12,595 bases of DNA from JANXSS01 sp025356535 (GTDB lineage Bacteria > Pseudomonadota > Gammaproteobacteria > Burkholderiales > Burkholderiaceae_D). This document shows positions 6,293-12,548 of this stretch, in pieces. Position 1 is the first letter of the stretch. Every line of letters starts with the position of its first letter. The position numbers were made by a program, and so were the translations under genes. The notes under the pieces are model-generated. The model saw only the letters and a program-made list of their open reading frames with translations, was not told where the DNA came from and did not search any database. The DNA lies in the NCBI GenBank assembly GCA_043762325.1, contig JAYUMU010000119.1, positions 1 to 12,595 of the forward strand. Reading direction: 5' to 3'.

Positions 6293-6688
6293 ATGCGTCA
6301 TCGTCATGGCTTGCGTAAATTAAATCGTACCTCTTCCCACCGTCTTGCAATGTTGCGCAACATGACGGTTTCCTTGCTGCGCCACGAGGCGATTAAGACC
6401 ACGGTACCGAAGGCAAAGGAATTGCGCCGCGTTATCGAGCCAATCCTGACGCTGGGCAAGACCAACACGCTGGCAAACAAGCGCCTGGCTTTCGACCGCC
6501 TGCGTGACCGCGAGATGGTTGTCAAGCTTTTCGCCGAACTCGGGCCACGCTACGCTAATCGTAACGGCGGTTACCTGCGCATTCTGAAAATGGGTTTCCG
6601 GGTTGGTGACAATGCGCCGATGGCGTACGTCGAACTGCTTGATCGTCCTGAAGTCAGCGATGCAGATGAAGTGACGACCGTCGAGTAA
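6293..6688 (+). CDS. rplQ: 50S ribosomal protein L17
   Basis: L17 is a large-subunit protein near the exit-tunnel side. The 131-residue product (E. coli 127) starts MRHRHGLRKLNRTSSHRLAM, followed by LRNMTVSLLRHEAIKTTVPK and AKELRRVIEPILTLGK, all standard for the family; NRNGGYLRILKMGFRVGDNA closes the core. It ends in a short acidic tail (SDADEVTTVE), a common variable feature. The ATG at 6293 has AAAGGA just upstream in the sequence AAAAGGAATCATC. It is the last gene of the alpha operon and is followed by a strong terminator. Confidence 0.98.
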   Translation: MRHRHGLRKLNRTSSHRLAMLRNMTVSLLRHEAIKTTVPKAKELRRVIEPILTLGKTNTLANKRLAFDRLRDREMVVKLFAELGPRYANRNGGYLRILKMGFRVGDNAPMAYVELLDRPEVSDADEVTTVE

Positions 6689-6714
6689 AGCCAGTCGGCT
6701 TCAATGTTGCAGAG

Positions 6715-6741
6715 AAAAACCAGGCTGATGCCTGGTTTTTT
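6715..6741 (+). terminator. Intrinsic terminator after rplQ
   Basis: AAAAACCAGGC (6715-6725) pairs perfectly with GCCTGGTTTTT (6730-6740) over a TGAT loop, and the T-run continues to 6741. It begins 26 nt after the rplQ stop. It is the strongest terminator in the window and marks the end of the ribosomal-protein transcript. The A-run on the 5' side makes it potentially active in both directions, although the next gene reads the same way. Confidence 0.93.
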
Positions 6742-6815
6742 GCATTGGCAGGCAATAATCGGACAAGGGAGCCATAATCCCGATGTGTCCTGGTTAAAAG
6801 TGGAGTGCAGCAAAG

Positions 6816-8717
6816 ATGCCGATGTCCAGTACCTTGCAACGCGGCGCGGTCCGGTCGTTGCGCCTTTTCACCAGGCTGATCGCACTGGCGCTTTTGTTAT
6901 TGGCCAGCGTTGCTGCGGGCCTTGGCAGTGCGCAGGCGGCCGATGACTATCTCGATCCGGACAGCGCCTTCAAGTTCTCCGCGGTACTGCGCGATGCGAA
7001 GACCGTTGCCGTTACCTATGCAATTGCCGACGGCTATTACATGTATCGCGAACGGTTCGGTTTCAAGGCGGAGGGTGCCACGCTCGGTGCCGCTGTTTTC
7101 CCCGCTGGCAAGGTCAAGTTCGATGAAACATTCAACCGCAACGTAGAGACCTATCGCCATGCGGTAACGATCCTGCTACCTGTGGAGAGTAGCGGGCCGT
7201 TCACGGTGGTGGCGACCAGCCAGGGGTGTGCCGATCAGGGTCTGTGCTATGCGCCGATGGAAAAGCAGGCGCAGCTCGGTGGCGGCGGTGGCTTGCTATC
7301 GCGTCTGAAGGGGGTGGCTGGAACAGGCGATCCGCTCAGCAAGGCAGCCGTATCGGGAGCCGCGACATCGTCCTCGGCGGCTGGTCAATCGAGTCAGACG
7401 CCTTCCCGGCCGCTTGCAACAGTCGATACAAACCGCCGGTTGGAGGCGGACGATGGCGCGACCGGACTGGCATCGGCATTAAAGAGCGGCAAGCTATTGA
7501 CGATCGTTCCGCTTTTCATGCTGCTCGGTCTCGGCCTGGCCTTTACGCCCTGCGTGCTGCCGATGGTGCCGATACTGTCGTCGATTATTGTCGGTGAAGG
7601 GGCCGGCGTCTCCCGTGGGCGGGGGTTTCTGCTCTCGTTGATGTATGCGCTGGGCATGGCAATCGTCTATACGGCGCTTGGCGTGGCTGCCGGCCTGGCC
7701 GGAGAAGGCCTGGCGGCCAGCCTGCAGAATCCCTGGATGCTCGGCGCGTTCGGCTTGCTGTTGATCATGCTGGCGCTGTCGATGTTCGATCTTTACACGC
7801 TGCAGATGCCGGGAGCGGTGCAGGCTCGCCTGAGTGCGGTTTCGCAAAACCAGCGTGCCGGCAAGCTCGCCGGCGTGTTCGTCATGGGTGCCCTGTCGGC
7901 ACTGATCGTCGGCCCCTGCGTGGCTGCGCCGCTTGCCGGTGCGCTGGTCTACATCAGCCAGACCCGCGATGTCGTCATTGGCGGCAGCGCATTGTTTGCC
8001 CTGGCCGTCGGCATGAGCGTGCCGCTGCTGTTGGTCGGCCTGTCGGCTGGCGCATTGCTGCCACGCGCCGGTCTCTGGATGGATGCCGTCAAGCGCCTGT
8101 TCGGCGTCCTCATGCTGGGCATGGCCTTGTGGATGGTTTCGCCGCTGTTGCCGGTCTTGTTGCAGATGTCCGGATGGGCACTGCTGGGAACCGGGTATGG
8201 CGCCTATCTGCTCTGGTCGGCATCACCGGGCTGGCTGTTCAAGGCGGTCGGGCTGGTTGCCGTGGCACTGGGTCTTGCGCAGGTCGCCGGCATTGCAACC
8301 GGCGGGCGCGATGTGCTGCAGCCGCTCGCACACCTTGGCGGACAGTCTAAGAAAAGTCTTGTATTTTCCCGTGTCAAATCATCGGCGCAGCTCGATACGC
8401 TGTTGGCCAACACCAGCGGCAAGACCATCCTGCTCGACTTCTATGCGGACTGGTGCGTCTCGTGCAAGGAAATGGAAAAATTCACTTTCACCGACCGCAG
8501 CGTGCGCGAGCAGCTTGCCAACACCATCCTGCTGCAGGCGGACGTGACGGCAAACGACCTGCAGGACCGTGAGTTGCTCAAGCGCTTTGGCCTTTTCGGC
8601 CCGCCCGGCATCATCCTGTTCGACAAGGCCGGCCGCGAAATCGCCGGCAGCCGGATCATCGGCTATCAGAATCCGCAACGCTTCACCCGTTCCCTGTCTG
8701 CGCTTGCGCCTTCGTGA
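6816..8717 (+). CDS. dsbD: Thiol:disulfide interchange protein DsbD
   Basis: DsbD carries electrons from cytoplasmic thioredoxin across the inner membrane to periplasmic thiol reductants such as DsbC and the cytochrome c maturation thioredoxin. The 633 residues show all three parts. A signal peptide (hydrophobic 20-38, ending near AQA) leads to the periplasmic alpha domain with Cys138 and Cys144 in QGCADQGLCYAP. A glycine/serine-rich linker (about 154-205) precedes a membrane domain of about eight spans (227-495) with Cys246 in FTPCVLPMVP and Cys368 in GPCVAAPLAG. The C-terminal thioredoxin-like gamma domain has Cys547 and Cys550 in DWCVSCKEME. These six are the only cysteines, matching the E. 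coli relay. ATG at 6816 with GGAG at 6802-6805. It starts after the rplQ terminator, so it needs its own promoter, which was not clear. Confidence 0.96.
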   Translation: MPMSSTLQRGAVRSLRLFTRLIALALLLLASVAAGLGSAQAADDYLDPDSAFKFSAVLRDAKTVAVTYAIADGYYMYRERFGFKAEGATLGAAVFPAGKVKFDETFNRNVETYRHAVTILLPVESSGPFTVVATSQGCADQGLCYAPMEKQAQLGGGGGLLSRLKGVAGTGDPLSKAAVSGAATSSSAAGQSSQTPSRPLATVDTNRRLEADDGATGLASALKSGKLLTIVPLFMLLGLGLAFTPCVLPMVPILSSIIVGEGAGVSRGRGFLLSLMYALGMAIVYTALGVAAGLAGEGLAASLQNPWMLGAFGLLLIMLALSMFDLYTLQMPGAVQARLSAVSQNQRAGKLAGVFVMGALSALIVGPCVAAPLAGALVYISQTRDVVIGGSALFALAVGMSVPLLLVGLSAGALLPRAGLWMDAVKRLFGVLMLGMALWMVSPLLPVLLQMSGWALLGTGYGAYLLWSASPGWLFKAVGLVAVALGLAQVAGIATGGRDVLQPLAHLGGQSKKSLVFSRVKSSAQLDTLLANTSGKTILLDFYADWCVSCKEMEKFTFTDRSVREQLANTILLQADVTANDLQDRELLKRFGLFGPPGIILFDKAGREIAGSRIIGYQNPQRFTRSLSALAPS

Positions 8718-8731
8718 TTGCGCAAGCGCAG
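8698..8731 (+). repeat. 12-bp perfect inverted repeat across the dsbD stop codon
   Basis: CTGCGCTTGCGC (8698-8709) and GCGCAAGCGCAG (8720-8731) form a perfect 12-bp GC-rich stem with a 10-nt loop that contains the dsbD TGA stop (8715-8717). No T-run follows. It probably marks the 3' end of the dsbD mRNA, either as a barrier to exonucleases or as a weak or factor-assisted terminator; the function is inference. Confidence 0.6.
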
Positions 8732-8833
8732 TTGCCGCATGACGCATGGCAGGACCCGAGCCTGATTGCCTGTCCCGCATGCTTCGGCGGCGACCTTGCT
8801 GGAGTATAGTGAAGCGTTGTTCTTTCATCATTC

Positions 8834-8839
8834 AAGGAG
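8834..8839 (+). promoter_or_regulatory. Ribosome binding site that fixes the peroxiredoxin start
   Basis: AAGGAG lies 6 nt before the ATG at 8846. An in-frame TTG at 8840 overlaps the expected gap and touches the Shine-Dalgarno sequence, so it cannot be the start served by this site. Upstream, TATAGT at 8805-8810 resembles a -10 element, but no matching -35 was found. Confidence 0.85.
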
Positions 8840-8845
8840 TTGCAC

Positions 8846-9484
8846 ATGACCTTACGATTAGGCGACATCGCACCGGACTTCACGCAGGATTCCTCGCTCG
8901 GCAAACTGCATTTCCATGAATGGGCGGGTGACGCCTGGGTGGTGCTGTTTTCCCATCCGGCCGATTTCACGCCGGTCTGCACGACCGAACTGGGCCTGAC
9001 GGCAAAGCTGAAACCGGAATTCGACCGCCGCAATGTCAAGGCGATTGCCCTGTCGGTCGACTCGGCCGACAAGCATGTGCAGTGGATAAAGGACATCGAG
9101 GACACGCAGAAGACCGTCGTCGGCTTTCCGATCATTGCCGACGCCGACAAGTCGGTGTCGAGCCTCTATGACATGATCCATCCGAACCAGTCGGAGACGA
9201 TGACGGTGCGCTCGCTGTTCGTCATCGATCCGAAGAAGAAGGTGCGGCTGATGATCACCTATCCGATGAGCACCGGTCGCAATTTCGATGAAATCCTGCG
9301 CGTCATCGATGCGCTGCAACTGACCGATGGCTATACGGTGGCAACGCCCGGTAACTGGCGCGACGGCGACGATGTCATCATTCCGCTGTCGGTGCAGGAC
9401 GAGGCGGTGATCCAGCAAAAATATCCGAAGGGGTTCACGGCGGCGCGGCCTTACCTGCGCCTGACGCCGCAGCCGAACAAATAA
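8846..9484 (+). CDS. 1-Cys peroxiredoxin, Prx6 family
   Basis: Peroxiredoxins reduce hydrogen peroxide and organic peroxides using a peroxidatic cysteine. The 212-residue product has the thioredoxin-like AhpC/TSA core: LRLGDIAPDFTQDSSLGKLH, then FSHPADFTPVCTTELG with Cys45 as peroxidatic residue, and a later RSLFVIDPKKKVRL strand. The Prx6-type C-terminal part is clear: YPMSTGRNFDEILRVIDALQ, TPGNWRDGDDVIIP and a final PYLRLTPQPNK. Cys45 is the only cysteine in the protein, so the enzyme must be resolved by an external thiol, which is known for this class. There is no signal peptide, so it should be cytoplasmic. It follows dsbD by 128 nt and faces hemB. It was placed by sequence features, not by a search, so no gene symbol is given. 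Confidence 0.93.
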   Translation: MTLRLGDIAPDFTQDSSLGKLHFHEWAGDAWVVLFSHPADFTPVCTTELGLTAKLKPEFDRRNVKAIALSVDSADKHVQWIKDIEDTQKTVVGFPIIADADKSVSSLYDMIHPNQSETMTVRSLFVIDPKKKVRLMITYPMSTGRNFDEILRVIDALQLTDGYTVATPGNWRDGDDVIIPLSVQDEAVIQQKYPKGFTAARPYLRLTPQPNK

Positions 9485-9485
9485 G

Positions 9486-9530
9486 ACAGGGCATTGCAGG
9501 CGACGTAAAAACCCACGCGCCTTGCCCTGT
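9486..9530. repeat. Bulged stem-loop downstream of the peroxiredoxin gene
   Basis: ACAGGGCA (9486-9493) pairs with TGCCCTGT (9523-9530), and inside it AGGCG (9498-9502) pairs with CGCCT (9518-9522) after a 4-nt bulge (9494-9497). It begins right after the peroxiredoxin stop codon. There is no T-run on either strand. It is probably a 3'-end structure for the + transcript. Confidence 0.5.
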
Positions 9531-9613
9531 GAGTTCCAGAGCAGATTTCGTAATGGCGTGCATGCGCTACGCACCGCTTCGAACCACATTGCGGCGTTGC
9601 AGCGCTATTGTGT

Positions 9614-9656
9614 AGCCCACGGTTCACGGCGCTCCCTGCGCCTTGCACTGTGGGCT
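9614..9656. repeat. Long imperfect hairpin between the convergent peroxiredoxin and hemB genes
   Basis: AGCCCACGGT (9614-9623) pairs with ACTGTGGGCT (9647-9656): ten pairs, one of them G-U. A 4 x 4 internal loop follows, then GGCGC (9628-9632) pairs with GCGCC (9638-9642) over TCCCT. It lies 41 nt beyond the hemB stop on the hemB transcript. The shape resembles dispersed palindromic intergenic elements, but no second copy is present in this window, so repeat status is unproven. No T-run is adjacent on either strand. The rest of this 213-nt gap holds nothing recognisable. Confidence 0.5.
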
Positions 9657-9697
9657 GAATCCATACGCCTCACGCATGCGCCATTCCGGATTGTGCT

Positions 9698-10723
9698 TTA
9701 GCGCAGCTTCAGATGCCGGGCAATGTCCCGCGCAAAATACGTCAGCACGCCATCGGCGCCGGCGCGCTTGAATGCCATCATCGCTTCCATCATCGCCTTG
9801 TCGTGATCGATCCAGCCGTTCTGGGACGCGGCCATGATCATCGCGTACTCGCCGCTGACCTGGTAGGCAAAGGTCGGCACCTTGAAGGTATCTTTGACAC
9901 GCCGCACGATGTCAAGATACGGCATGCCCGGCTTGACCATGACCATGTCGGCGCCTTCGGCCAGGTCGAGCGCGACCTCGCGCAGCGCCTCATCGCTGTT
10001 TGCCGGGTCCATCTGGTAGGTCGCCTTGTCGCTCTTGCCGAGGTTGGTCGAGGAGCCGACCGCTTCGCGAAACGGACCGTAGAACGCCGAGGCGTATTTT
10101 GCCGAATAAGCCATGATCCGGGTATGGATGAAGCGATGCGCCTCGAGCGCCGCGCGGATGATGCCGATGCGGCCATCCATCATGTCGGAAGGCGCGACGA
10201 TGTCGACGCCCGCTTCTGCCTGGTTCAATGCCTGGCGTACCAGCATGGCGCAGGTTTCGTCATTCATGACATAGCCGTTATGGTCGAGCACGCCGTCCTG
10301 GCCATGGCTTGTGTACGGATCGAGGGCGACGTCGGTGAGGATGCCGAGCTCCGGAAACCGCTCCTTGAGGGCACGCACCGCGCGCGGTATAAGGCCTTTC
10401 GGATTGGTTGCCTCGACACCGTCCGGCGTCTTCAGCGCCGGGTTTATGACGGGAAAAAGTGCCATTACCGGAATGCCCAGCGCAACGCAATCTTCAGCCA
10501 CTTCCAGCAACAGGTCGACCGACAGGCGCTCGACGCCCGGCATCGAAGCGATTTCTTCGCGCTGCTGCACGCCTTCGAGAATGAAGACCGGATAGATGAG
10601 GTCCGACGGCATGAGCACATGCTCACGCACCATGGCGCGTGAAAATGCATCCCTGCGCATGCGGCGCATGCGCACTGCGGGAAAAGTCGACGGCGTCAGC
10701 GGAAGGGGAGTCAGAATGGTCAT
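9698..10723 (-). CDS. hemB: Porphobilinogen synthase (delta-aminolevulinic acid dehydratase)
   Basis: HemB joins two 5-aminolevulinate molecules into porphobilinogen, the second common step of tetrapyrrole synthesis. The 341 residues form one TIM barrel. Both Schiff-base lysines are visible: Lys209 in AYSAKYASAFYGPF and Lys264 in MVMVKPGMPYLD. The metal region reads DVALDPYTSHGQDG (Asp131, Asp135, Asp143) in place of the cysteine triad of the E. coli zinc enzyme, so this is the aspartate, magnesium-type enzyme known from Pseudomonas. The N terminus VRMRRMRRDAFSR fits the family and supports the ATG at 10723. No Shine-Dalgarno sequence precedes that ATG; a possible -10 TAAAAT on the - strand (10743-10738) would leave a very short leader. 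Convergent with the peroxiredoxin gene; engB lies 165 nt upstream on the same strand. Confidence 0.97.
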   Translation of the reverse strand: MTILTPLPLTPSTFPAVRMRRMRRDAFSRAMVREHVLMPSDLIYPVFILEGVQQREEIASMPGVERLSVDLLLEVAEDCVALGIPVMALFPVINPALKTPDGVEATNPKGLIPRAVRALKERFPELGILTDVALDPYTSHGQDGVLDHNGYVMNDETCAMLVRQALNQAEAGVDIVAPSDMMDGRIGIIRAALEAHRFIHTRIMAYSAKYASAFYGPFREAVGSSTNLGKSDKATYQMDPANSDEALREVALDLAEGADMVMVKPGMPYLDIVRRVKDTFKVPTFAYQVSGEYAMIMAASQNGWIDHDKAMMEAMMAFKRAGADGVLTYFARDIARHLKLR

Positions 10724-10733
10724 GATGGGCCAG

Positions 10734-10743
10734 TAAAATTTTA
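10734..10743. promoter_or_regulatory. Symmetric AT-rich palindrome upstream of hemB, possible divergent -10 element
   Basis: TAAAATTTTA is a perfect 10-bp palindrome, so TAAAAT (5 of 6 matches to TATAAT) occurs on both strands. On the - strand it would place a hemB transcript start within about 10 nt of the ATG. On the + strand it would start a transcript heading to the terminator at 10866-10902. The -35 regions are poor on both sides (best - strand match GTTTCA at 18-nt spacing), so this is a weak call. Confidence 0.3.
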
Positions 10744-10780
10744 AGAATAACGAAATTTACATGAAACTTTTTCGGGAAAC

Positions 10781-10798
10781 CCTGCTCTCATGAGCAGG
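10781..10798. repeat. Perfect 7-bp hairpin in the hemB-engB gap
   Basis: CCTGCTC (10781-10787) pairs with GAGCAGG (10792-10798) over a TCAT loop. A second stem, CCCGCT (10813-10818) with AGCGGG (10830-10835), follows 14 nt later. Neither has an adjacent T-run. Together with the terminator downstream they give the + strand of this gap the look of a compact structured RNA of about 120-160 nt, but no such family was recognised. Confidence 0.45.
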
Positions 10799-10865
10799 CA
10801 ACAAACTTGCCTCCCGCTTCTCCTCCCTGAGCGGGGTCGGATCGCGATAGCGAAACGGCATTACT

Positions 10866-10902
10866 GCCCTGAAGATAATCCCCTTTCTTCAGGGCTTTTT
10901 TT
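10866..10902 (+). terminator. + strand intrinsic terminator between two - strand genes
   Basis: GCCCTGAAG (10866-10874) pairs perfectly with CTTCAGGGC (10887-10895), loop 12 nt, followed by seven T residues (10896-10902). The T-run is on the + strand, while hemB and engB are both on the - strand. The right arm overlaps the last codons and stop of engB; the T-run is the complement of engB's Glu-Lys-Lys codons. Read on the - strand the hairpin has no following T-run. It may end an unannotated + transcript, block antisense reading into engB, or simply be a 3'-end hairpin of engB whose T-run arises from coding. Confidence 0.6.
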
Positions 10903-11701
10903 CATCTGTGGCAAATGCATCGTTGCCAGTAGTCCTGCCGGATGCCGCTGTTGCTGCGTCGCGCGTCGCATCCGTTGCCATCGTGGCTTCCATCACATCG
11001 GGCGCTGGCAGCGCACCGCCCGCTGGCGGCACGGCGGCGGCAGTCAGGCCGACGAGCGCCGAAATCTGCGCATCAGCTTCCTCGATGCCGACCCGCTTGA
11101 GTGCTGAAAAAAGCTGCAGGGTAAAGGGAAACGCCGCACCCTGCGCATCGACATAACGCGCCAGCACCGCTCGGGCGTCCCGCATGGCATTGGCCTGCTC
11201 GTTGCGATTGAGTTTATCGGCCTTGGTGAGGATGCAGTGGATCGGCTTGCCGGTGGGCGCAAACCATTCGAGCATCTGGATATCGAGGTCGGTGAAAGGT
11301 CTCCTTGCATCGATGATCAGCACCAGGGCCGCGAGCTGGGTGCGATGCTGTACATACTCGCCCAGCAACTGCTGCCAGTGCAGTTTTGCCGAGCCGGACA
11401 CTTGCGCATAACCATAACCGGGCAGGTCGACCAGCAGGGCGCGGATTTCCTCGAGCTTGGTCAGGTCCTTGCGATGCTGCCCGACCTGCGCACCACCGAT
11501 CGAGAAGTAATTGATGTGCTGCGTGCGACCTGGTGTCTTCGATGCGAAAGCCAGCTTTTTCTGGTTGCACAGAATGTTGATCGCTGTCGACTTGCCGGCG
11601 TTGGAGCGTCCTGCAAAGGCGATTTCGGGCACAACGGTGGACGGCAGATCACGAAGATGGTTCACCGTGGTGAAAAAGCGGGCTTGCCAGAGTTGGGACA
11701 T
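10889..11701 (-). CDS. engB: Ribosome-assembly GTPase EngB (YihA/YsxC)
   Basis: EngB is an essential cytoplasmic TRAFAC-class GTPase that helps assemble the 50S subunit. The 270 residues carry all G motifs: G1 GRSNAGKS (31-38), G2 region KTPGRTQHINYF (55-66), G3 DLPGYGYA (92-99), G4 TKAD (159-162) and G5 SALK (199-202). The conserved opening QARFFTTVNHLRDLP fixes the ATG at 11701; longer in-frame starts would overlap the cytochrome gene and give a non-family N terminus. Two oddities: the leader next to the ATG is pyrimidine-rich (CTCTTCCTCCT) with no Shine-Dalgarno sequence, and after about residue 219 there is a tail of some 50 residues rich in Ala, Thr, Gly and Pro and ending in DEKKP. E. 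coli EngB is about 210 residues, so the tail is extra and probably disordered. Confidence 0.95.
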   Translation of the reverse strand: MSQLWQARFFTTVNHLRDLPSTVVPEIAFAGRSNAGKSTAINILCNQKKLAFASKTPGRTQHINYFSIGGAQVGQHRKDLTKLEEIRALLVDLPGYGYAQVSGSAKLHWQQLLGEYVQHRTQLAALVLIIDARRPFTDLDIQMLEWFAPTGKPIHCILTKADKLNRNEQANAMRDARAVLARYVDAQGAAFPFTLQLFSALKRVGIEEADAQISALVGLTAAAVPPAGGALPAPDVMEATMATDATRDAATAASGRTTGNDAFATDEKKP

Positions 11702-11767
11702 AGGAGGAAGAGAAGAGACAGCGGGCGGCGCAGAAAAGACGGCGGGGCGGCGAAAATGCCGGAAAGC

Positions 11768-11779
11768 TATTGTACAATA
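11768..11779. promoter_or_regulatory. 12-bp palindrome in the engB / cytochrome c4 divergent region
   Basis: TATTGTACAATA is a perfect palindrome in the 179-nt gap between the divergent genes. It contains TACAAT (5 of 6 matches to TATAAT) on each strand, so it could be a shared -10 for engB (leader about 60 nt) and the cytochrome (leader about 95 nt), or the operator of a dimeric regulator. It does not match an FNR box (TTGAT-N4-ATCAA). No good -35 was found on either side. A shorter palindrome CGATATCG lies at 11801-11808. Nothing else is recognisable in the gap. Confidence 0.4.
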
Positions 11780-11880
11780 CGGGGTTCCGTGCGGACGTGC
11801 CGATATCGCGAAGTCGAACACGATAACAGCATAGCCTTTGCCACTGCAAAAATTTCCATATCGAGTCTCAGGGTGTTTGA

Positions 11881-12540
11881 ATGAATCGTGTCTTTCTGTC
11901 CGTCGCCAGGTCCATGGCAATCGTCGCACTCGCAGCATCATCGCTGGTGCATGCAGCCGAAGAAAAAAAGGCCGTGGCCGCTGATCCCGCAAAAGGCGAA
12001 GCGATCTATACCAATGGCGACGCCGCGCGCGGCCTGCCCGCCTGCGTCTCCTGCCACGGTGCTGCCGGTGCCTCGACGATCGCGCAGAATCCGAAGCTGG
12101 CCGGCCAGCATGAAGCCTATGTCTACAAGCAGCTGGTCAACTTCAAGGGTCCGGATCGCAAGAATCCGATCATGACGCCTTACGCCACCATGCTCACCGA
12201 CGACGAGATGAAGAACATCGCCGCCTACATGGACAAGCAGCCGGCAAAGCCGGGTGCGGCAAAGAACAAGGATACGGTCGAACTGGGCAAGCGCATCTAT
12301 CGCGCCGGCATCGCCGACAAGAACGTGCCGGCATGCGCATCCTGCCATGGACCGAACGGCGCCGGCATTCCGGCACAGTTTGCCCGTCTCGGTGGCCAGC
12401 ATCAGGAATACACGACCGCGCAGCTGGTCAATTTCCGCACCGGCGCGCGCAAGAACAGCATCCAGATGACGACCATTTCGAAGCGTCTTTCGGACGAGGA
12501 AATGCAGGCCGTGGCCGACTACATCGCAGGCCTGCGCTGA
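11881..12540 (+). CDS. Di-heme cytochrome c4 family protein
   Basis: Cytochromes c4 are periplasmic two-heme electron carriers that pass electrons toward terminal oxidases. The 219 residues start with a signal peptide (MNRVFLSVARSMAIVALAAS, cleavage probably after HAA near residue 26). Two homologous class I domains follow, each with a heme-binding site: CVSCH (55-59) and CASCH (152-156). Probable axial methionines are Met98 in NPIMTPY and Met196 in IQMTTIS. Both domains repeat the LxGQHxxYxxxQLVNF pattern (73-88 and 170-185), showing internal duplication. The ATG at 11881 directly follows a TGA and has only a weak AGGG at 11870-11873. Divergent from engB. In related genomes system II cytochrome c assembly genes (resB, ccsA) often follow; the window ends too soon to see them. 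Confidence 0.93.
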   Translation: MNRVFLSVARSMAIVALAASSLVHAAEEKKAVAADPAKGEAIYTNGDAARGLPACVSCHGAAGASTIAQNPKLAGQHEAYVYKQLVNFKGPDRKNPIMTPYATMLTDDEMKNIAAYMDKQPAKPGAAKNKDTVELGKRIYRAGIADKNVPACASCHGPNGAGIPAQFARLGGQHQEYTTAQLVNFRTGARKNSIQMTTISKRLSDEEMQAVADYIAGLR

Positions 12541-12548
12541 CCTGCCGC

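Noticed and set aside
6741..6780. Promoter for dsbD (TTGGCA at 6745-6750, CATAAT at 6773-6778)
   Set aside because: The spacing of 22 nt is too long for a standard sigma-70 promoter, and no better pair was found.
8840..8845. Upstream TTG as the peroxiredoxin start
   Set aside because: It directly abuts the Shine-Dalgarno AAGGAG; the ATG at 8846 has ideal spacing and matches the family N terminus.
8858..9589. 243-codon open frame on the - strand opposite the peroxiredoxin gene
   Set aside because: Antisense shadow; the + strand frame has the PVCTTE active site and a good ribosome binding site.
9713..10642. 309-codon open frame on the + strand opposite hemB
   Set aside because: It is the antisense shadow of a fully conserved hemB; the translation is rich in Arg/His/Asp with no family resemblance and there is no ribosome binding site.
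10746..10902. 6S RNA, SRP RNA or another known RNA family in the hemB-engB gap
   Set aside because: No recognisable signature such as the SRP GGAAG core or the 6S central bubble was found, so it is reported only as an unnamed candidate transcript.
11237..11884. 215-codon open frame on the + strand opposite engB
   Set aside because: Antisense shadow of the engB GTPase; no recognisable domain.
11702..11992. Longer engB start reaching into the cytochrome gene
   Set aside because: The extra 97 residues are arginine-rich non-family sequence and overlap the divergent gene; the conserved start MSQLWQARFF is at 11701.
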